From contig NZ_AUDQ01000004.1 in assembly GCF_000425545.1 (NCBI RefSeq), positions 124,001 to 188,000 on the forward strand: a stretch of DNA of 64,000 nucleotides. The letters run 5' to 3'. Positions 1 through 8,836 of this stretch are shown here, one piece after another (within the stretch, counting starts at the first letter, position 1; each line of letters begins with the position of its first letter). Source of the stretch: Sporosarcina ureae DSM 2281. Lineage in GTDB: Bacteria > Bacillota > Bacilli > Bacillales_A > Planococcaceae. Position numbers and translations under genes: made by a program. The notes beneath the pieces were generated by a model. It had not been told where the DNA came from, did not search any database, and saw only the letters and a program-made list of their open reading frames with translations.

Positions 1-54
1 TCTAACACCCTGGGTTTTGATGTGCAAGCGTTTATCCATAGATTGCTCTGGCAC
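1..54 (-). CDS. N-terminus of an unidentified protein (cut by window edge)
   Basis: Reading leftwards, a GTG codon at 54-52 follows an AAGGAG ribosome site with 8 nt spacing and opens a frame of 18 codons (MPEQSMDKRLHIKTQGVR) that runs off the window. Too little is visible to assign a family. An ATG eight bases upstream opens another frame but lies too close to the ribosome site. The gene is codirectional with the GGDEF gene behind it, 49 bp after that gene's stop. Confidence 0.4.
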   Translation of the reverse strand, partial: MPEQSMDKRLHIKTQGVR

Positions 55-103
55 TTCTCCATCTCCTTTCTGTTAATCTACTACTAAAGAAAACCCCGGC
101 ATA

Positions 104-697
104 TTACTTCTGCCGAGGTTCATCAGAAACAACGATGGTCTTATTACGTCCTGTACGTTTTGCTTCATACAGACTTTGATCGGCTAATTCGATAAGTCGC
201 GCCGGGTGGTTTGCGTGAAGTGGATAAGCACCTACTCCAGATGAAATTGTAATGACTTCACCGCAAGGACTGACTGTGTCCTCCATTTTTTCACGAAGGC
301 GTTCTGCTGTCAGGTAAGCAGTTACTTTATCCGATTTCGGTAATAAGATGACAAATTCTTCTCCACCGTAGCGGCAACATATATCTTGCTTGCGAACTGT
401 TCGTTGCATCCAATCTGCCAAGTAGATCAGAACTTCATCGCCGACTGCATGACCATAGCGATCATTGACACGTTTAAACTTGTCTATATCAAAAATAATT
501 AGAGCAAATGGTGTTCCATCGTCCACCCATTGCTTCATGTAACTATCCATCATTCGACGATTTGTTAGTTTCGTCAACGGATCGATCGTTGATTGGTGAA
601 TGAAATAGTTCATCTCATTTTTGAAGTAATCCAAACTATGTACCATAGCTCCTTTTAATTGTTTAGCTTCATAGTACCAGTCAGAGATGGCTTCCAT
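104..697 (-). CDS. GGDEF (diguanylate cyclase) domain, 3' part of a frameshifted gene
   Basis: The 197-residue frame carries a complete GGDEF domain: DPLTKLTNRR entry motif, IIFDIDKFKRVND metal/phosphate region, active-site GGEEF, and upstream of it RKQD-ICCRY, which fits the RxxD allosteric I-site spacing known from PleD. It should condense two GTP into cyclic-di-GMP. The ATG at 697 has no convincing ribosome site, and the first residues continue naturally from the upstream frame, which ends 43 bases inside this one. The two frames therefore look like one cyclase (dCache sensor, membrane anchor, GGDEF) broken by a one-base indel near an A-rich stretch at about 690-705. A sequencing error or a recent mutation are equally possible. 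Confidence 0.85.
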   Translation of the reverse strand: MEAISDWYYEAKQLKGAMVHSLDYFKNEMNYFIHQSTIDPLTKLTNRRMMDSYMKQWVDDGTPFALIIFDIDKFKRVNDRYGHAVGDEVLIYLADWMQRTVRKQDICCRYGGEEFVILLPKSDKVTAYLTAERLREKMEDTVSPCGEVITISSGVGAYPLHANHPARLIELADQSLYEAKRTGRNKTIVVSDEPRQK

Positions 698-1686
698 TTT
701 TCTTTTTGATCAGACTCTACACTGTTTTCCGTATAATATGCCAATTTTTGAAGTGGCAGAGCAATCTTTCTCGACAGATACCTAACCAAGAAGAACGAAA
801 GAAGTAGTAACGGGAGAGACTTTAACGCCATCTCCAGCACCATTTCTTTTGCGGGAGCAACAGAAATATCTAGTTGTCTTTGTACTACGATTCCCCATTC
901 AGCAATGGGTACATAGGCATATCCCGCCAACATAGGTATTCCCTTTGTGTTAATTAGCTGTTTATGGCCGCTTTCCCCTGTAATTAATTTTTGGACCACC
1001 GGGTTGCTCGAGACATCCTCTTTCAAACGTTCTTTTTCTTGATGATAAATTAGTTTCCCTGCATAGTCTACTACATAAACATACGAACCATTTTCATAGT
1101 AATGGTTCCCTAGGAGCTTCTCTAATATATTAGGCTGATCGAGATAAATGGCTCCTCCCAAAAACCCTTTATACTCACCGTTTTCAAAAAGTGGAACACT
1201 AATAAATATAATTGGTTCTCCTTCAATTCCAACATAAGGGTGAGAGATTATTTTCCTCTTTTCCTTAATAGCTTGCATTGCTCCAATCGATGTCAACTCT
1301 TCCCCAACCAACTCACGGCTCGGAGAGGATGCACCTAGTATGACACCTTCTGTAGAGGCGACCGCAACAGAATCAAATGTATTCGTTTCTGTTCTAATCC
1401 GCTCGGCTAACGCATTCATTTGTGTTTGTGAGGAAGGGTCATCAAGGAGAGATAGGACTACTTCCGCATTAACTTCTAATGTGTTTAATATTTCCCGTAA
1501 ATAAGTATCTGTAGTGGACGTCAACTTTTGGACATATGCGTAGTTAGCTTCTAGAGTAGAATGTATTAATGATTGTTTATGCACTTGATATGCCACCGTA
1601 GTACTCGTTAGAAAGGTCAGCGCAATTGCCAGTATTGCCACGACTTGAATTAAGTTCTTCAAGGACCATCTCATCTGTTTCCCCAT
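655..1686 (-). CDS. dCache-type membrane sensor domain, 5' part of the frameshifted GGDEF gene
   Basis: 343 residues: a membrane segment at about 12-35, an extracellular region of about 250 residues that reads as a dCache sensor (YxxxGSYVYVVDYAGKLIYH and the GIVVQRQL ending are typical), and a second membrane segment near 288-303 followed by a short juxtamembrane stretch. The frame then runs out of phase and stops at 655, while the GGDEF domain continues in the -1 frame. Such sensors bind small ligands outside the cell and control a cytoplasmic output. The first ATG is used here, although its AAGGAG site is very close (1 nt). Without the frameshift the combined protein would be about 540 residues, normal for dCache-GGDEF cyclases. 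Confidence 0.8.
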   Translation of the reverse strand: MGKQMRWSLKNLIQVVAILAIALTFLTSTTVAYQVHKQSLIHSTLEANYAYVQKLTSTTDTYLREILNTLEVNAEVVLSLLDDPSSQTQMNALAERIRTETNTFDSVAVASTEGVILGASSPSRELVGEELTSIGAMQAIKEKRKIISHPYVGIEGEPIIFISVPLFENGEYKGFLGGAIYLDQPNILEKLLGNHYYENGSYVYVVDYAGKLIYHQEKERLKEDVSSNPVVQKLITGESGHKQLINTKGIPMLAGYAYVPIAEWGIVVQRQLDISVAPAKEMVLEMALKSLPLLLLSFFLVRYLSRKIALPLQKLAYYTENSVESDQKEKWKPSLTGTMKLNN

Positions 1687-1813
1687 TCTCCTTTTCCCTG
1701 TGGTTCTATCCTCCTATTATATCATAGAGCAAAGAGATTTTATGAGACTTTTTCAATATTCAATACAGAATATACCAATATTTTAAATGTGTTCTCACCT
1801 TGATTAACATTTT

Positions 1814-2431
1814 TTAATAGGAAATTCCTACTCTATATCCTTTATAATCTTGTTTAGATAATTCATCATACGCGAACGCAGCAGTATCACCGGTAGAAAT
1901 CTTGGCGCCATCAATCGGTAAGTACTCTCTTTCCGTCCGATAATTGCCGACCGCTTCTCCATCAGGTAAATAGGTTGGGCACACGATCGTCCAGTCTAGA
2001 CCGGAATCTTGCAACATCGTAAATACTTTATGGTGCTCCTCTGCCGCAAATGTCAACTTACGATGGGATTCATTCGATTGATAACGTAACTTGGACGGTT
2101 CTGTTCTACTATTTAATATGCCAGCCGTTCCAATTGTTACGATTCTTTCGATTCCGTGTTCTTTCATTCCTTCAATAATAGCCGGCATCGCTTCTGTCAG
2201 TGTGGTTGTTTTGTCAGTGCCAAGAGCACTTACGACTGCGTCCGCCCCCGATAATGCTTTTTTAACTGCATCCTGATCACGTACGTCACCTGCAATGATC
2301 GTCAGCTTTTCTTGAGATTTGCACTTCTCAGGCGATCGAACGACTGCCGTTACCTCATTACCGTCAGTTAGTGCACGACGAACAATCTCACTTCCTGTAC
2401 GGCCTGTTGCTCCAAATATTACAATCTTCAT
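1814..2431 (-). CDS. NAD(P)-binding atypical SDR (NmrA/YwnB-like)
   Basis: 205 residues beginning with a Rossmann motif, IFGATGRTGSEIV (GATGxxG, residues 7-13), then GDVRD and VVSALGTD typical of the NAD(P)H-binding family represented in Bacillus by YwnB. There is no YxxxK catalytic pair in the usual SDR position, as expected for this atypical branch, so it may be an NAD(P)-dependent reductase or a redox sensor; the substrate is unknown. It is monocistronic by appearance, more than 100 bp from each codirectional neighbour. Length is normal for the family. Confidence 0.85.
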   Translation of the reverse strand: MKIVIFGATGRTGSEIVRRALTDGNEVTAVVRSPEKCKSQEKLTIIAGDVRDQDAVKKALSGADAVVSALGTDKTTTLTEAMPAIIEGMKEHGIERIVTIGTAGILNSRTEPSKLRYQSNESHRKLTFAAEEHHKVFTMLQDSGLDWTIVCPTYLPDGEAVGNYRTEREYLPIDGAKISTGDTAAFAYDELSKQDYKGYRVGISY

Positions 2432-2542
2432 CTACTACATCTCCTATGTTCAATTTATTGTTAGATACTCTTCATGTTTTACATTCGTGCTATGCGTTAA
2501 ATATGAGTGAAGCACTGGCAACAATAAACGGTGTTTTTTATT

Positions 2543-3991
2543 TTAATATGATGTAAGCTTCGCCCAGCGTTGCAGTGCGTAAATTCCTCGTTGGAAGAAT
2601 GTCAGGTGGTTTTGGTATTCTTCTACGTCCAGAGTGTATAGCGCGTCTTCATTATTCCATATCCGATCGAAATACGCGTTGATCTCATCTGTCAGCTTGC
2701 TGTTTGTTGGTGCTATAATACGCAGATTTGCTTCCAGATTATAATCACGTAACGTACGCTCCGTTATATTGGCAGATCCGTTTGTAATATACGTCTCGTC
2801 CGCAGTCTGTACCGTTACTAGCTTGGTGTGATATTGACCGATTACGGTATTGTACCAACGTACTTTAATTTTATCTTCTGTATTCTCTCTTATTTCTTGG
2901 ACGACGGGGCGATTAGGCAAACCTGACTTTTTACTACCGAATGAGTTTGCGTTCGGATCTAGGATAATCTCTACATGTACACCACGATTGGCTGCATCTT
3001 CTAAAGGTCGGATTACTTCCTGCTCAGAAAGATAAAACATGCCCATACGGATTACATCATCTTTTTTTGCTTTTTTAATATCGCTCACTAATGCATCCAT
3101 TATCTTGCTCTCTGTTAAGTACTGGGCCTGGTAGGGTCCTTCTTGTTCTTCCGTTTCGATACGCGGTAACGTTCCGCCTGATGAATACTGAAGCACAGCT
3201 TCTTCCGATTCCAATATATCGTTCTGAATTGGGCCTTTCACTTTGAATCCCACATTACCGTGTCGACCACTAGCTGCGTGAGGATTAGAAGACGTAACTA
3301 ATGCCGCTTGTTCTGTCACAAGAGTTTTTCGATGATTCGCTTTAACGTTCAATAATTTCAAATAAGATGAGAACTTCACTTCAGGCGCATCACTAGCCAA
3401 GAAGTTGGGGAATTGATTTTCCCCGTTAAAATCAAACCACTGTAGGAAGATGCGGTAAAACCCAGAGTATAAGGGCATTGAATCACGCAATGGCTCCAAG
3501 TCTGTGTACACTACTTGCACACCTGCTTTTTCCAATGCTTTAAACCATTCCGACTCATAGGATTCATATCCTGTATTCACTGGATCCGTTATGTATACGA
3601 TCGGCATGTCAGGAAACTCTTTCCTCTTCTTCACAAGTACTTCTGTAAGTTGATCCGCAATTTGAGGAAAGTCTTCTTTTTCATCATAGTAATCATCCAT
3701 TAAGAAGAAGTCGAGCACGACAAACTCTTGCGCTTCTTCAATCATTCGAAAAACCTCATTGAATATACGAAGTTCTGATTTGTAGTGATCTTTTGACTTC
3801 GTCTTAGAGTACGTTAAATCATAAATGAACTCTACGTCTTCTACTTGATGAAGTTCTCCTTTATATGAAATACCGGGTGGCAATGGCTTATACGTTTGCC
3901 AAAGCATGACACCCGCGTAAAGCAATGCAACAAAAAGCAGTAGGTAGGAGGCTATGCGCTTTTTAGTCATTTTACGTTTATGATTCACCAA
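2543..3991 (-). CDS. PLD-superfamily phosphodiesterase / cardiolipin synthase-like, membrane-anchored
   Basis: 482 residues with one N-terminal membrane segment (about 12-31) and two phospholipase D half-sites. The first is HRKTLVT (His220, Lys222) followed by the SSNP turn. The second is HTKLVTV (His388, Lys390) followed by NGSANIT. Paired HxK motifs in one chain form the active site of cardiolipin synthases and related phosphodiesterases. The usual tandem membrane helices of ClsA are missing, so it is better called PLD-like than a proven cardiolipin synthase. The protein probably faces outward from the single anchor. No operon partner: it is separated from the flanking genes by about 110-120 bp. 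Confidence 0.85.
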   Translation of the reverse strand: MVNHKRKMTKKRIASYLLLFVALLYAGVMLWQTYKPLPPGISYKGELHQVEDVEFIYDLTYSKTKSKDHYKSELRIFNEVFRMIEEAQEFVVLDFFLMDDYYDEKEDFPQIADQLTEVLVKKRKEFPDMPIVYITDPVNTGYESYESEWFKALEKAGVQVVYTDLEPLRDSMPLYSGFYRIFLQWFDFNGENQFPNFLASDAPEVKFSSYLKLLNVKANHRKTLVTEQAALVTSSNPHAASGRHGNVGFKVKGPIQNDILESEEAVLQYSSGGTLPRIETEEQEGPYQAQYLTESKIMDALVSDIKKAKKDDVIRMGMFYLSEQEVIRPLEDAANRGVHVEIILDPNANSFGSKKSGLPNRPVVQEIRENTEDKIKVRWYNTVIGQYHTKLVTVQTADETYITNGSANITERTLRDYNLEANLRIIAPTNSKLTDEINAYFDRIWNNEDALYTLDVEEYQNHLTFFQRGIYALQRWAKLTSY

Positions 3992-4111
3992 AAGCTCTTT
4001 CCCCCTTTCCTTAGTTCATTTGATATACTCCTTCCTGCACACATCGTATGGCGATATTATGTTTTTTATACTATTCCCTCTCTATCTAGCAATAAACTGT
4101 ATGGATCTGCA

Positions 4112-4888
4112 TTATTTCATTGAAAGATAAGGTCGTTCTGCATGCCACTCAATAGTTACAGGTACCTGATACGTTTCGGATAGCAGTTCGTCCGTCAAAA
4201 CTTCTGTTTTAGGACCACTCGCTACAATTTTTCCTTCTTTTAATAATAGTACGTGAGTGATTTCGGGAACGAGTTCTTCTATATGATGTGTGACATAAAC
4301 GAGGTGCACATTATTTTCCGTAGCAATTTTAAGCGCTTCAAGAAATTGTTCTCTTGCCAAAATATCCAATCCAGAACACGGCTCATCCAAAATCAATAAA
4401 TCTGGATTACCCATCAATGCTCGTGCAATCAATACACGACGTTTTTCTCCTTCAGAGAGTAATCTGAATTTCTTGCCTTTGACGTCTTCCAAACGAAATT
4501 CCTTCACTAAATAATCGGCACGTATCCAGTCTTCAGCTATAATTTCATCGTAAATACCAAAGCTCGCAAATTTACCACTAATGATGATCCGCTCAATCGA
4601 TTCATTCCAGAAATAGTCCGAGAACTTCTCTAGAGAACTACTGACAAAGCCGATTTTCTTACGTAATTCAGGTAAGTATGCACTTCCAAACCGTTTGCCA
4701 AGTACCTCCACTTCACCACTAGAAGGAATTTCATATGTAGAAATAATAGATAATAACGTAGTCTTACCAGAACCATTCAATCCAAGCATACCCCACTGCT
4801 GCCCTTTCTCAATATCCCAAGTTATATCTTGCAGGATTTGATTATCGTCTCTTGTAAACTGAATGTCTTCAACTTTTACAATGGCCAC
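4112..4888 (-). CDS. ABC transporter ATP-binding protein (YlmA-like)
   Basis: ATPase with Walker A GLNGSGKTT, Q-loop region around FVSSSLE, signature LSEGEKRR, Walker B LLILDEP followed by CSGLD, and an H-loop THH. The architecture and length match the single-gene ATPases represented by Bacillus YlmA and ModF-like proteins; no membrane or binding-protein gene lies beside it, so the transport partner or target is unknown. The longer frame opens inside the end of the BCCT gene; the start chosen is the GTG at 4888 (MAIVKVED), 7 nt from a GGAG site, giving 258 residues. A transcription terminator of the upstream gene separates it from that gene. Confidence 0.85.
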   Translation of the reverse strand: MAIVKVEDIQFTRDDNQILQDITWDIEKGQQWGMLGLNGSGKTTLLSIISTYEIPSSGEVEVLGKRFGSAYLPELRKKIGFVSSSLEKFSDYFWNESIERIIISGKFASFGIYDEIIAEDWIRADYLVKEFRLEDVKGKKFRLLSEGEKRRVLIARALMGNPDLLILDEPCSGLDILAREQFLEALKIATENNVHLVYVTHHIEELVPEITHVLLLKEGKIVASGPKTEVLTDELLSETYQVPVTIEWHAERPYLSMK

Positions 4889-4909
4889 ATACATTCTCCT
4901 CTCTATGAT

Positions 4910-4950
4910 AAAAGACCGATTCGCGCTAAATGCTACGAACCGGTCTTTTC
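4910..4950 (-). terminator. rho-independent terminator of the BCCT gene
   Basis: Inverted repeat AAAAGACCGG / CCGGTCTTTT (one mismatch) with a 21-nt loop, ending in T residues when read on the minus strand, directly behind the BCCT stop codon. Confidence 0.75.
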
Positions 4951-4952
4951 TT

Positions 4953-6638
4953 CTATTCGTTCTTTTCTTTCTCCACTTCTCGATACTTTTTCTTTTCAAG
5001 CTCTTGATACTTTCTATCGTTTTTCTCTTTTATTTTTCTAGCCTTTTCTGCTTCTCTGCGTGCTCTCTTCTCTTTTTCACTTTCTTTCCGTTTACGTCTC
5101 TTTTTGACTTCGCCTTCTACATGTTCAAACTGGCGAATATCTGTCGGTCTGACTGTAATCGGTTCTCTGGCTAATAGTTTGGCCAACGAGAAGATCAGTA
5201 ATAGAAGTAGTAAGGTAAACGGCAGGGCAGATACGAGTGATGCTGACTGCAAAGCTTCTAATCCGCCTGCATATAATAATACAGCCGCGATTGCAGTCAT
5301 TAGGAATCCCCAGACGAATTTCACAATTAACGGAGGGAACAAACTACCACGCGTTGTCATACTCGCTAGAATATACGTTGCTGAGTCAGCTGACGTGATC
5401 AAGAATGTAAAGATTAGCACAATAGCTAGGAACGATACGATCCCTGTCATTGGTAAATGTTGAAGTGTCGCAAAAATAGCTGACGTCACATCTTTGTCTA
5501 CTTCTTGTGCAATTTGTGTACCATTACGCAAGTCGCTGTATAGTGCAGTTCCACCGAGCGTGGCAATCCACATACAAGAAAATGCTGGTGGTATGACCAT
5601 GACACCCATGATGAACTCTCGGATTGTTCGTCCTTTCGATACACGTGCCACGAATGCACCGACGAAAGGTGACCAAGCGATAGTCCAAGCCCAGTAGAAA
5701 ATGGTCCAATCCTTTACCCAAGTGCCACCTTGATAAGGTTGTAGACGCAAACTGTACGTAATGAAGTTATTAATATAATCTCCAATCGCCAGCGTAAAGG
5801 TTTCCAATATAAATACTTTTGGTCCTACTATAAAGAAAAATAGCAATAATGCAATTGCCATACCCAAGTTAAAATTACCTAGATAGGCAATACCTTTACT
5901 CAAGCCTGTTGAAGCAGATGTCATGTAGGCAACGAACACTACAGCAATGATCAGCAGTTGAATCGTAAACGTACTCTTAATATTAAAGACATACTCCATA
6001 CCACCACTCATCTGTAAGACACCCATACCTAACGAAGTAGCAATTCCCATGACAGTTGCTATGACTGCAAATGAATCGATTCCGGTCTTAACGTATCGAT
6101 TACTTCCAATCAACGGCTCGAGCGCCGTTGAAATCAAACCATCCTTCTTCTTCCGGAACTGAAGAAACCCAATAACTAGCCCTACTATGCCAAATATTGC
6201 CCATTGAGAAATACCCCAGTGGAAGAATGAATACCCCATTGCCACACGTGCCGCCTCTTCTGTCTGGGCTTCAGCACCAGCAATAGGTGACTTAAAGTAG
6301 TGACTCATTGGCTCCGCCACACCCCAGAACACCAATCCTACACCGAAACCGGCAGAAAAGAGCATACCAATCCACGTAAAAAATGGATATTCCGGACGTT
6401 CTGTATCTCCACCCAAACGAATGGCTCCGAATTTACTAATTGCCAATCCTACTAAAAATATAATGACAATAAATACGGCTAGTAAATAAAACCATCCAAA
6501 ATTATCTGTCGTAAAATGGTAGAGCCTTTCAGAAACCACGCCAAACGGTACAGGTATGGTCGCTCCTAGTACGACGAGCACAAAAATAAATACGGCAGAA
6601 ATAGAGAACACGGGATTTTTCCAGAACTTTTTATCCAA
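4953..6638 (-). CDS. BCCT-family betaine/choline/carnitine transporter
   Basis: 561 residues with 12 predicted membrane helices and the family core WTIFYWAWTIAWSPFVG followed by the FVARVSKGRT loop; GMGVLQMSGG is the Na+-binding region of betaine carriers. It should import a compatible solute such as glycine betaine (as OpuD, BetL) in symport with Na+ under osmotic stress. The odd part is the last 50 or so residues, almost only K, E and R (KKRRKRKESEKEKRARREAEK and onward), forming a highly charged cytoplasmic tail much richer than the roughly 510-residue OpuD. In this family the C-terminal tail takes part in osmosensing. Transcribed alone, with its own terminator. Confidence 0.93.
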   Translation of the reverse strand: MDKKFWKNPVFSISAVFIFVLVVLGATIPVPFGVVSERLYHFTTDNFGWFYLLAVFIVIIFLVGLAISKFGAIRLGGDTERPEYPFFTWIGMLFSAGFGVGLVFWGVAEPMSHYFKSPIAGAEAQTEEAARVAMGYSFFHWGISQWAIFGIVGLVIGFLQFRKKKDGLISTALEPLIGSNRYVKTGIDSFAVIATVMGIATSLGMGVLQMSGGMEYVFNIKSTFTIQLLIIAVVFVAYMTSASTGLSKGIAYLGNFNLGMAIALLLFFFIVGPKVFILETFTLAIGDYINNFITYSLRLQPYQGGTWVKDWTIFYWAWTIAWSPFVGAFVARVSKGRTIREFIMGVMVIPPAFSCMWIATLGGTALYSDLRNGTQIAQEVDKDVTSAIFATLQHLPMTGIVSFLAIVLIFTFLITSADSATYILASMTTRGSLFPPLIVKFVWGFLMTAIAAVLLYAGGLEALQSASLVSALPFTLLLLLLIFSLAKLLAREPITVRPTDIRQFEHVEGEVKKRRKRKESEKEKRARREAEKARKIKEKNDRKYQELEKKKYREVEKEKNE

Positions 6639-6780
6639 ACCTATCGACTCCTAGTGTTCATTTGGTAACTCTCTTACTACACTCCTTACCCCAATTACAA
6701 GAAATATAACGTACTTCTGCCCATATCAATTACAGAATAAGAAGTTACCAAATAGATTATAACTGTCAATATTACACATC

Positions 6781-6813
6781 AAAAAAGACATCTTCAAGTG
6801 CAAATGTCTTTTT
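6781..6813 (-). terminator. terminator of the EAL-HDOD gene
   Basis: Arms AAAAAGACAT / ATGTCTTTTT around a 12-nt loop, just past the stop of the EAL-HDOD gene, with a T run on the minus strand. Confidence 0.75.
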
Positions 6814-6823
6814 CAGTATATAT

Positions 6824-8071
6824 TCAGTTCATTTCATCCTCTATTCCCTGAGACCAGCGTAAGGCTTGTAGAAAAATATGGCTTAACTCTTTTCGGGGGA
6901 TTGCGAGTTCACGTGAAAGTCGCTCTACTGTTTCCCAATCAAAACGCTCTACCGATTTTATTAGCTCCATGTATGAGCTCATTTCAGTTTGCTTCCCATT
7001 TAACGTATCCATAATGACATCAGACAAAGAAAGTAATGGCAAAATATCTTCCCATTTCCGCTGCATCACTGCATCAATCAACGAAAACATACCTGTAAGA
7101 AAGTACTCGTCCTTATTTGGTTTTCTTTTATACTTCGCTAACAGCTCACATGCTCGTGCACGACGAAGTGATAATTCAATAAGCGCTTTCACACGACCAT
7201 CTTGTAGATCTTGACCTAATTCATGCAACATTAGAACTTGTAGCCACTTCTTCGTTTCATTTAGCCCGATCATCATAATTGCTTGCTTAATAGAGCTGAT
7301 TTGACGCGGTATGTCAAAGGCTAATGAGTTGATAAAGCGTAACAATTTATAGGATATCGATACATCCTGCATAATTAGATTGGATAGTTGATCAATAGAC
7401 TGGGATTCCTGTTGGAAATAATCAATAATCTGTAGATGAATTAATGTATTAGATGGAATTTCAGCACTTTGAATAATGTCAGGTTTTGCGAAAAAATAGC
7501 CTTGAAACAAATCATAGCCACTCTTTAATGCGAGCTGGTAATCTGCCTCTGTCTCCACCTTTTCCGCCAATAAAATAATCGTTGGATATCTTTTCAAAAA
7601 TGTGTTGATGCGATGTTTCTCCGTTATGCTTGTTTGGATGAAATCCACTTTAATAATATCCACCAGCTCAAATAACTGAGAATAGGTTATGTATTGATCT
7701 TGTAAAATAAAATCATCTAACGCTAGCGTAAATCCCGCTTCCTTAAACATTCGCAGCCGACGCAAAAGAGCAGGTGTTATTTCCACATCCTCCAAAATCT
7801 CGATCACTACTTGATCAGGATTCAGACTCATAAATACGTCTTGCGCTAGCAGTTCACCTGAAAAATTTATAAATGAACGCACACCACTTGTTACCTGATC
7901 TATTCCAACGGTGAGAAAAGTATTGATTAATAGTCCGATTGTAGCCTGTTCAGGATTTATATCAGGAAAACAGTTCTCTTCGCTATTTCGGTATAGTAGT
8001 TCATATGCATAAATCTCACCTGAGCGGCTCAGGATCGGCTGCCTACCGATAAATATGGAGTAATCATCCAT
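6824..8071 (-). CDS. EAL-HDOD signalling protein (YuxH-like)
   Basis: 415 residues: an N-terminal EAL-like domain (about 1-200) starting IFIGRQPILSRSGEIYAYELLYR and a C-terminal HDOD domain (about 200-400) with QQESQSIDQLSNLIMQDVS and YKLLRFINS. The EAL motif is ELL at residues 24-26 and many metal ligands of active c-di-GMP phosphodiesterases are not apparent, as in Bacillus YuxH and other EAL-HDOD proteins, which are thought to act by binding and not by hydrolysis. With two GGDEF proteins in this window it could be a c-di-GMP effector, but that is inference. Transcribed alone. Confidence 0.9.
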   Translation of the reverse strand: MDDYSIFIGRQPILSRSGEIYAYELLYRNSEENCFPDINPEQATIGLLINTFLTVGIDQVTSGVRSFINFSGELLAQDVFMSLNPDQVVIEILEDVEITPALLRRLRMFKEAGFTLALDDFILQDQYITYSQLFELVDIIKVDFIQTSITEKHRINTFLKRYPTIILLAEKVETEADYQLALKSGYDLFQGYFFAKPDIIQSAEIPSNTLIHLQIIDYFQQESQSIDQLSNLIMQDVSISYKLLRFINSLAFDIPRQISSIKQAIMMIGLNETKKWLQVLMLHELGQDLQDGRVKALIELSLRRARACELLAKYKRKPNKDEYFLTGMFSLIDAVMQRKWEDILPLLSLSDVIMDTLNGKQTEMSSYMELIKSVERFDWETVERLSRELAIPRKELSHIFLQALRWSQGIEDEMN

Positions 8072-8321
8072 TTATACCATCTCCACGTTTCATTTGAACG
8101 TCTCCTTCATTGTATGTATTCTTCCTTCGGAACTACTAAAGCCACGTACTCCTTCCATTGTACTAGAATACAAGTTATTAATAAATATTTTAATTAGATA
8201 TAACCATTCTATTCCAAGGGACCTATAATAGCGAAATTAATTTATTTGCTATGGAGAACGATTGGATTCGGTCATATAGCGTGAGAGATTTACATATCTT
8301 GCGTAGAGGAGTTGATAACGA

Positions 8322-8537
8322 ATGGATTATACGTTCAGAGGAAGTTATGAACCATATATTTCTCCGTGGGATCCGTGTCCACCTATCAAAGTCAAAACGT
8401 TTTCCTTGCCGCCTCAGCTTTTTATGAATTTCCAGCCCACGTCACTTCCACAATTTTCACCTGCTGAAGCTTTACAACACGGGACACTGTGGCCGGCACT
8501 AGTCGACGGCTATTCAAAAAGGGAGGGGATCTCCTGA
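8322..8537 (+). CDS. cotJA: spore coat-associated protein CotJA
   Basis: 71 residues, proline-rich, with the family pattern YEPYISPWDPCPPIKVKTF. CotJA is a small inner-coat component made in the mother cell during sporulation. A GAGGAG ribosome site lies 10 nt before the ATG. The stop codon TGA overlaps the ATG of the next gene (TGATG), so CotJA and CotJB are translationally coupled. It is the first gene of cotJABC and shows that the organism forms endospores. A sigma-E promoter is expected upstream; CATATA at 8273 is only a weak -10 candidate. Confidence 0.92.
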   Translation: MDYTFRGSYEPYISPWDPCPPIKVKTFSLPPQLFMNFQPTSLPQFSPAEALQHGTLWPALVDGYSKREGIS

Positions 8538-8800
8538 TGGATGCAGCTGAACGAAGAGACATGTTGAAGAATGTGCAGGAAGCTGATTTTGTGGTAGTCG
8601 AACTGACACTCTACACCAACACGCATCCTAATGACCAGGAAGCACTTACGCAATGGCGACTTGCTATAAAAGAAGCAGCCAGACTAAGGAAAATGTACGA
8701 AAAGCGTTTCGGACCGCTTTCCTTACATTCCATACCGTCTGAACAAGCCATTGATACGGGTTGGCGCTGGAACCAAGCACCTTGGCCATGGCAAATGTAG
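8537..8800 (+). CDS. cotJB: spore coat protein CotJB
   Basis: 87 residues from the ATG at 8537, which overlaps the cotJA stop; the frame extends upstream but that part lies inside cotJA. The sequence LKNVQEADFVVVELTLYTNTHP and the Trp/Pro-rich end (WRWNQAPWPWQM) match CotJB, a coat protein of unknown biochemical function always found between CotJA and CotJC. GGGAGGGG 10 nt upstream serves as ribosome site. Confidence 0.92.
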   Translation: MDAAERRDMLKNVQEADFVVVELTLYTNTHPNDQEALTQWRLAIKEAARLRKMYEKRFGPLSLHSIPSEQAIDTGWRWNQAPWPWQM

Positions 8801-8836
8801 TCTCAACTATATACTAGTTTACTGGAGGGAATATTG

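Noticed and set aside
690-705. Programmed -1 frameshift signal in the dCache-GGDEF gene
   Set aside because: The sequence is A-rich but does not form an X XXY YYZ heptamer in the right phase and no stimulatory hairpin was seen; mutation or sequencing error is simpler.
4829-5174. Plus-strand frames opposite the ABC ATPase and BCCT genes
   Set aside because: Shadows of well-supported minus-strand genes, rich in Phe/Ser/Leu as expected from antisense Lys/Glu codons.
8273-8279. sigma-E promoter before cotJA
   Set aside because: CATATAG resembles a -10 element but no matching -35 was found at the proper distance; not strong enough to list.
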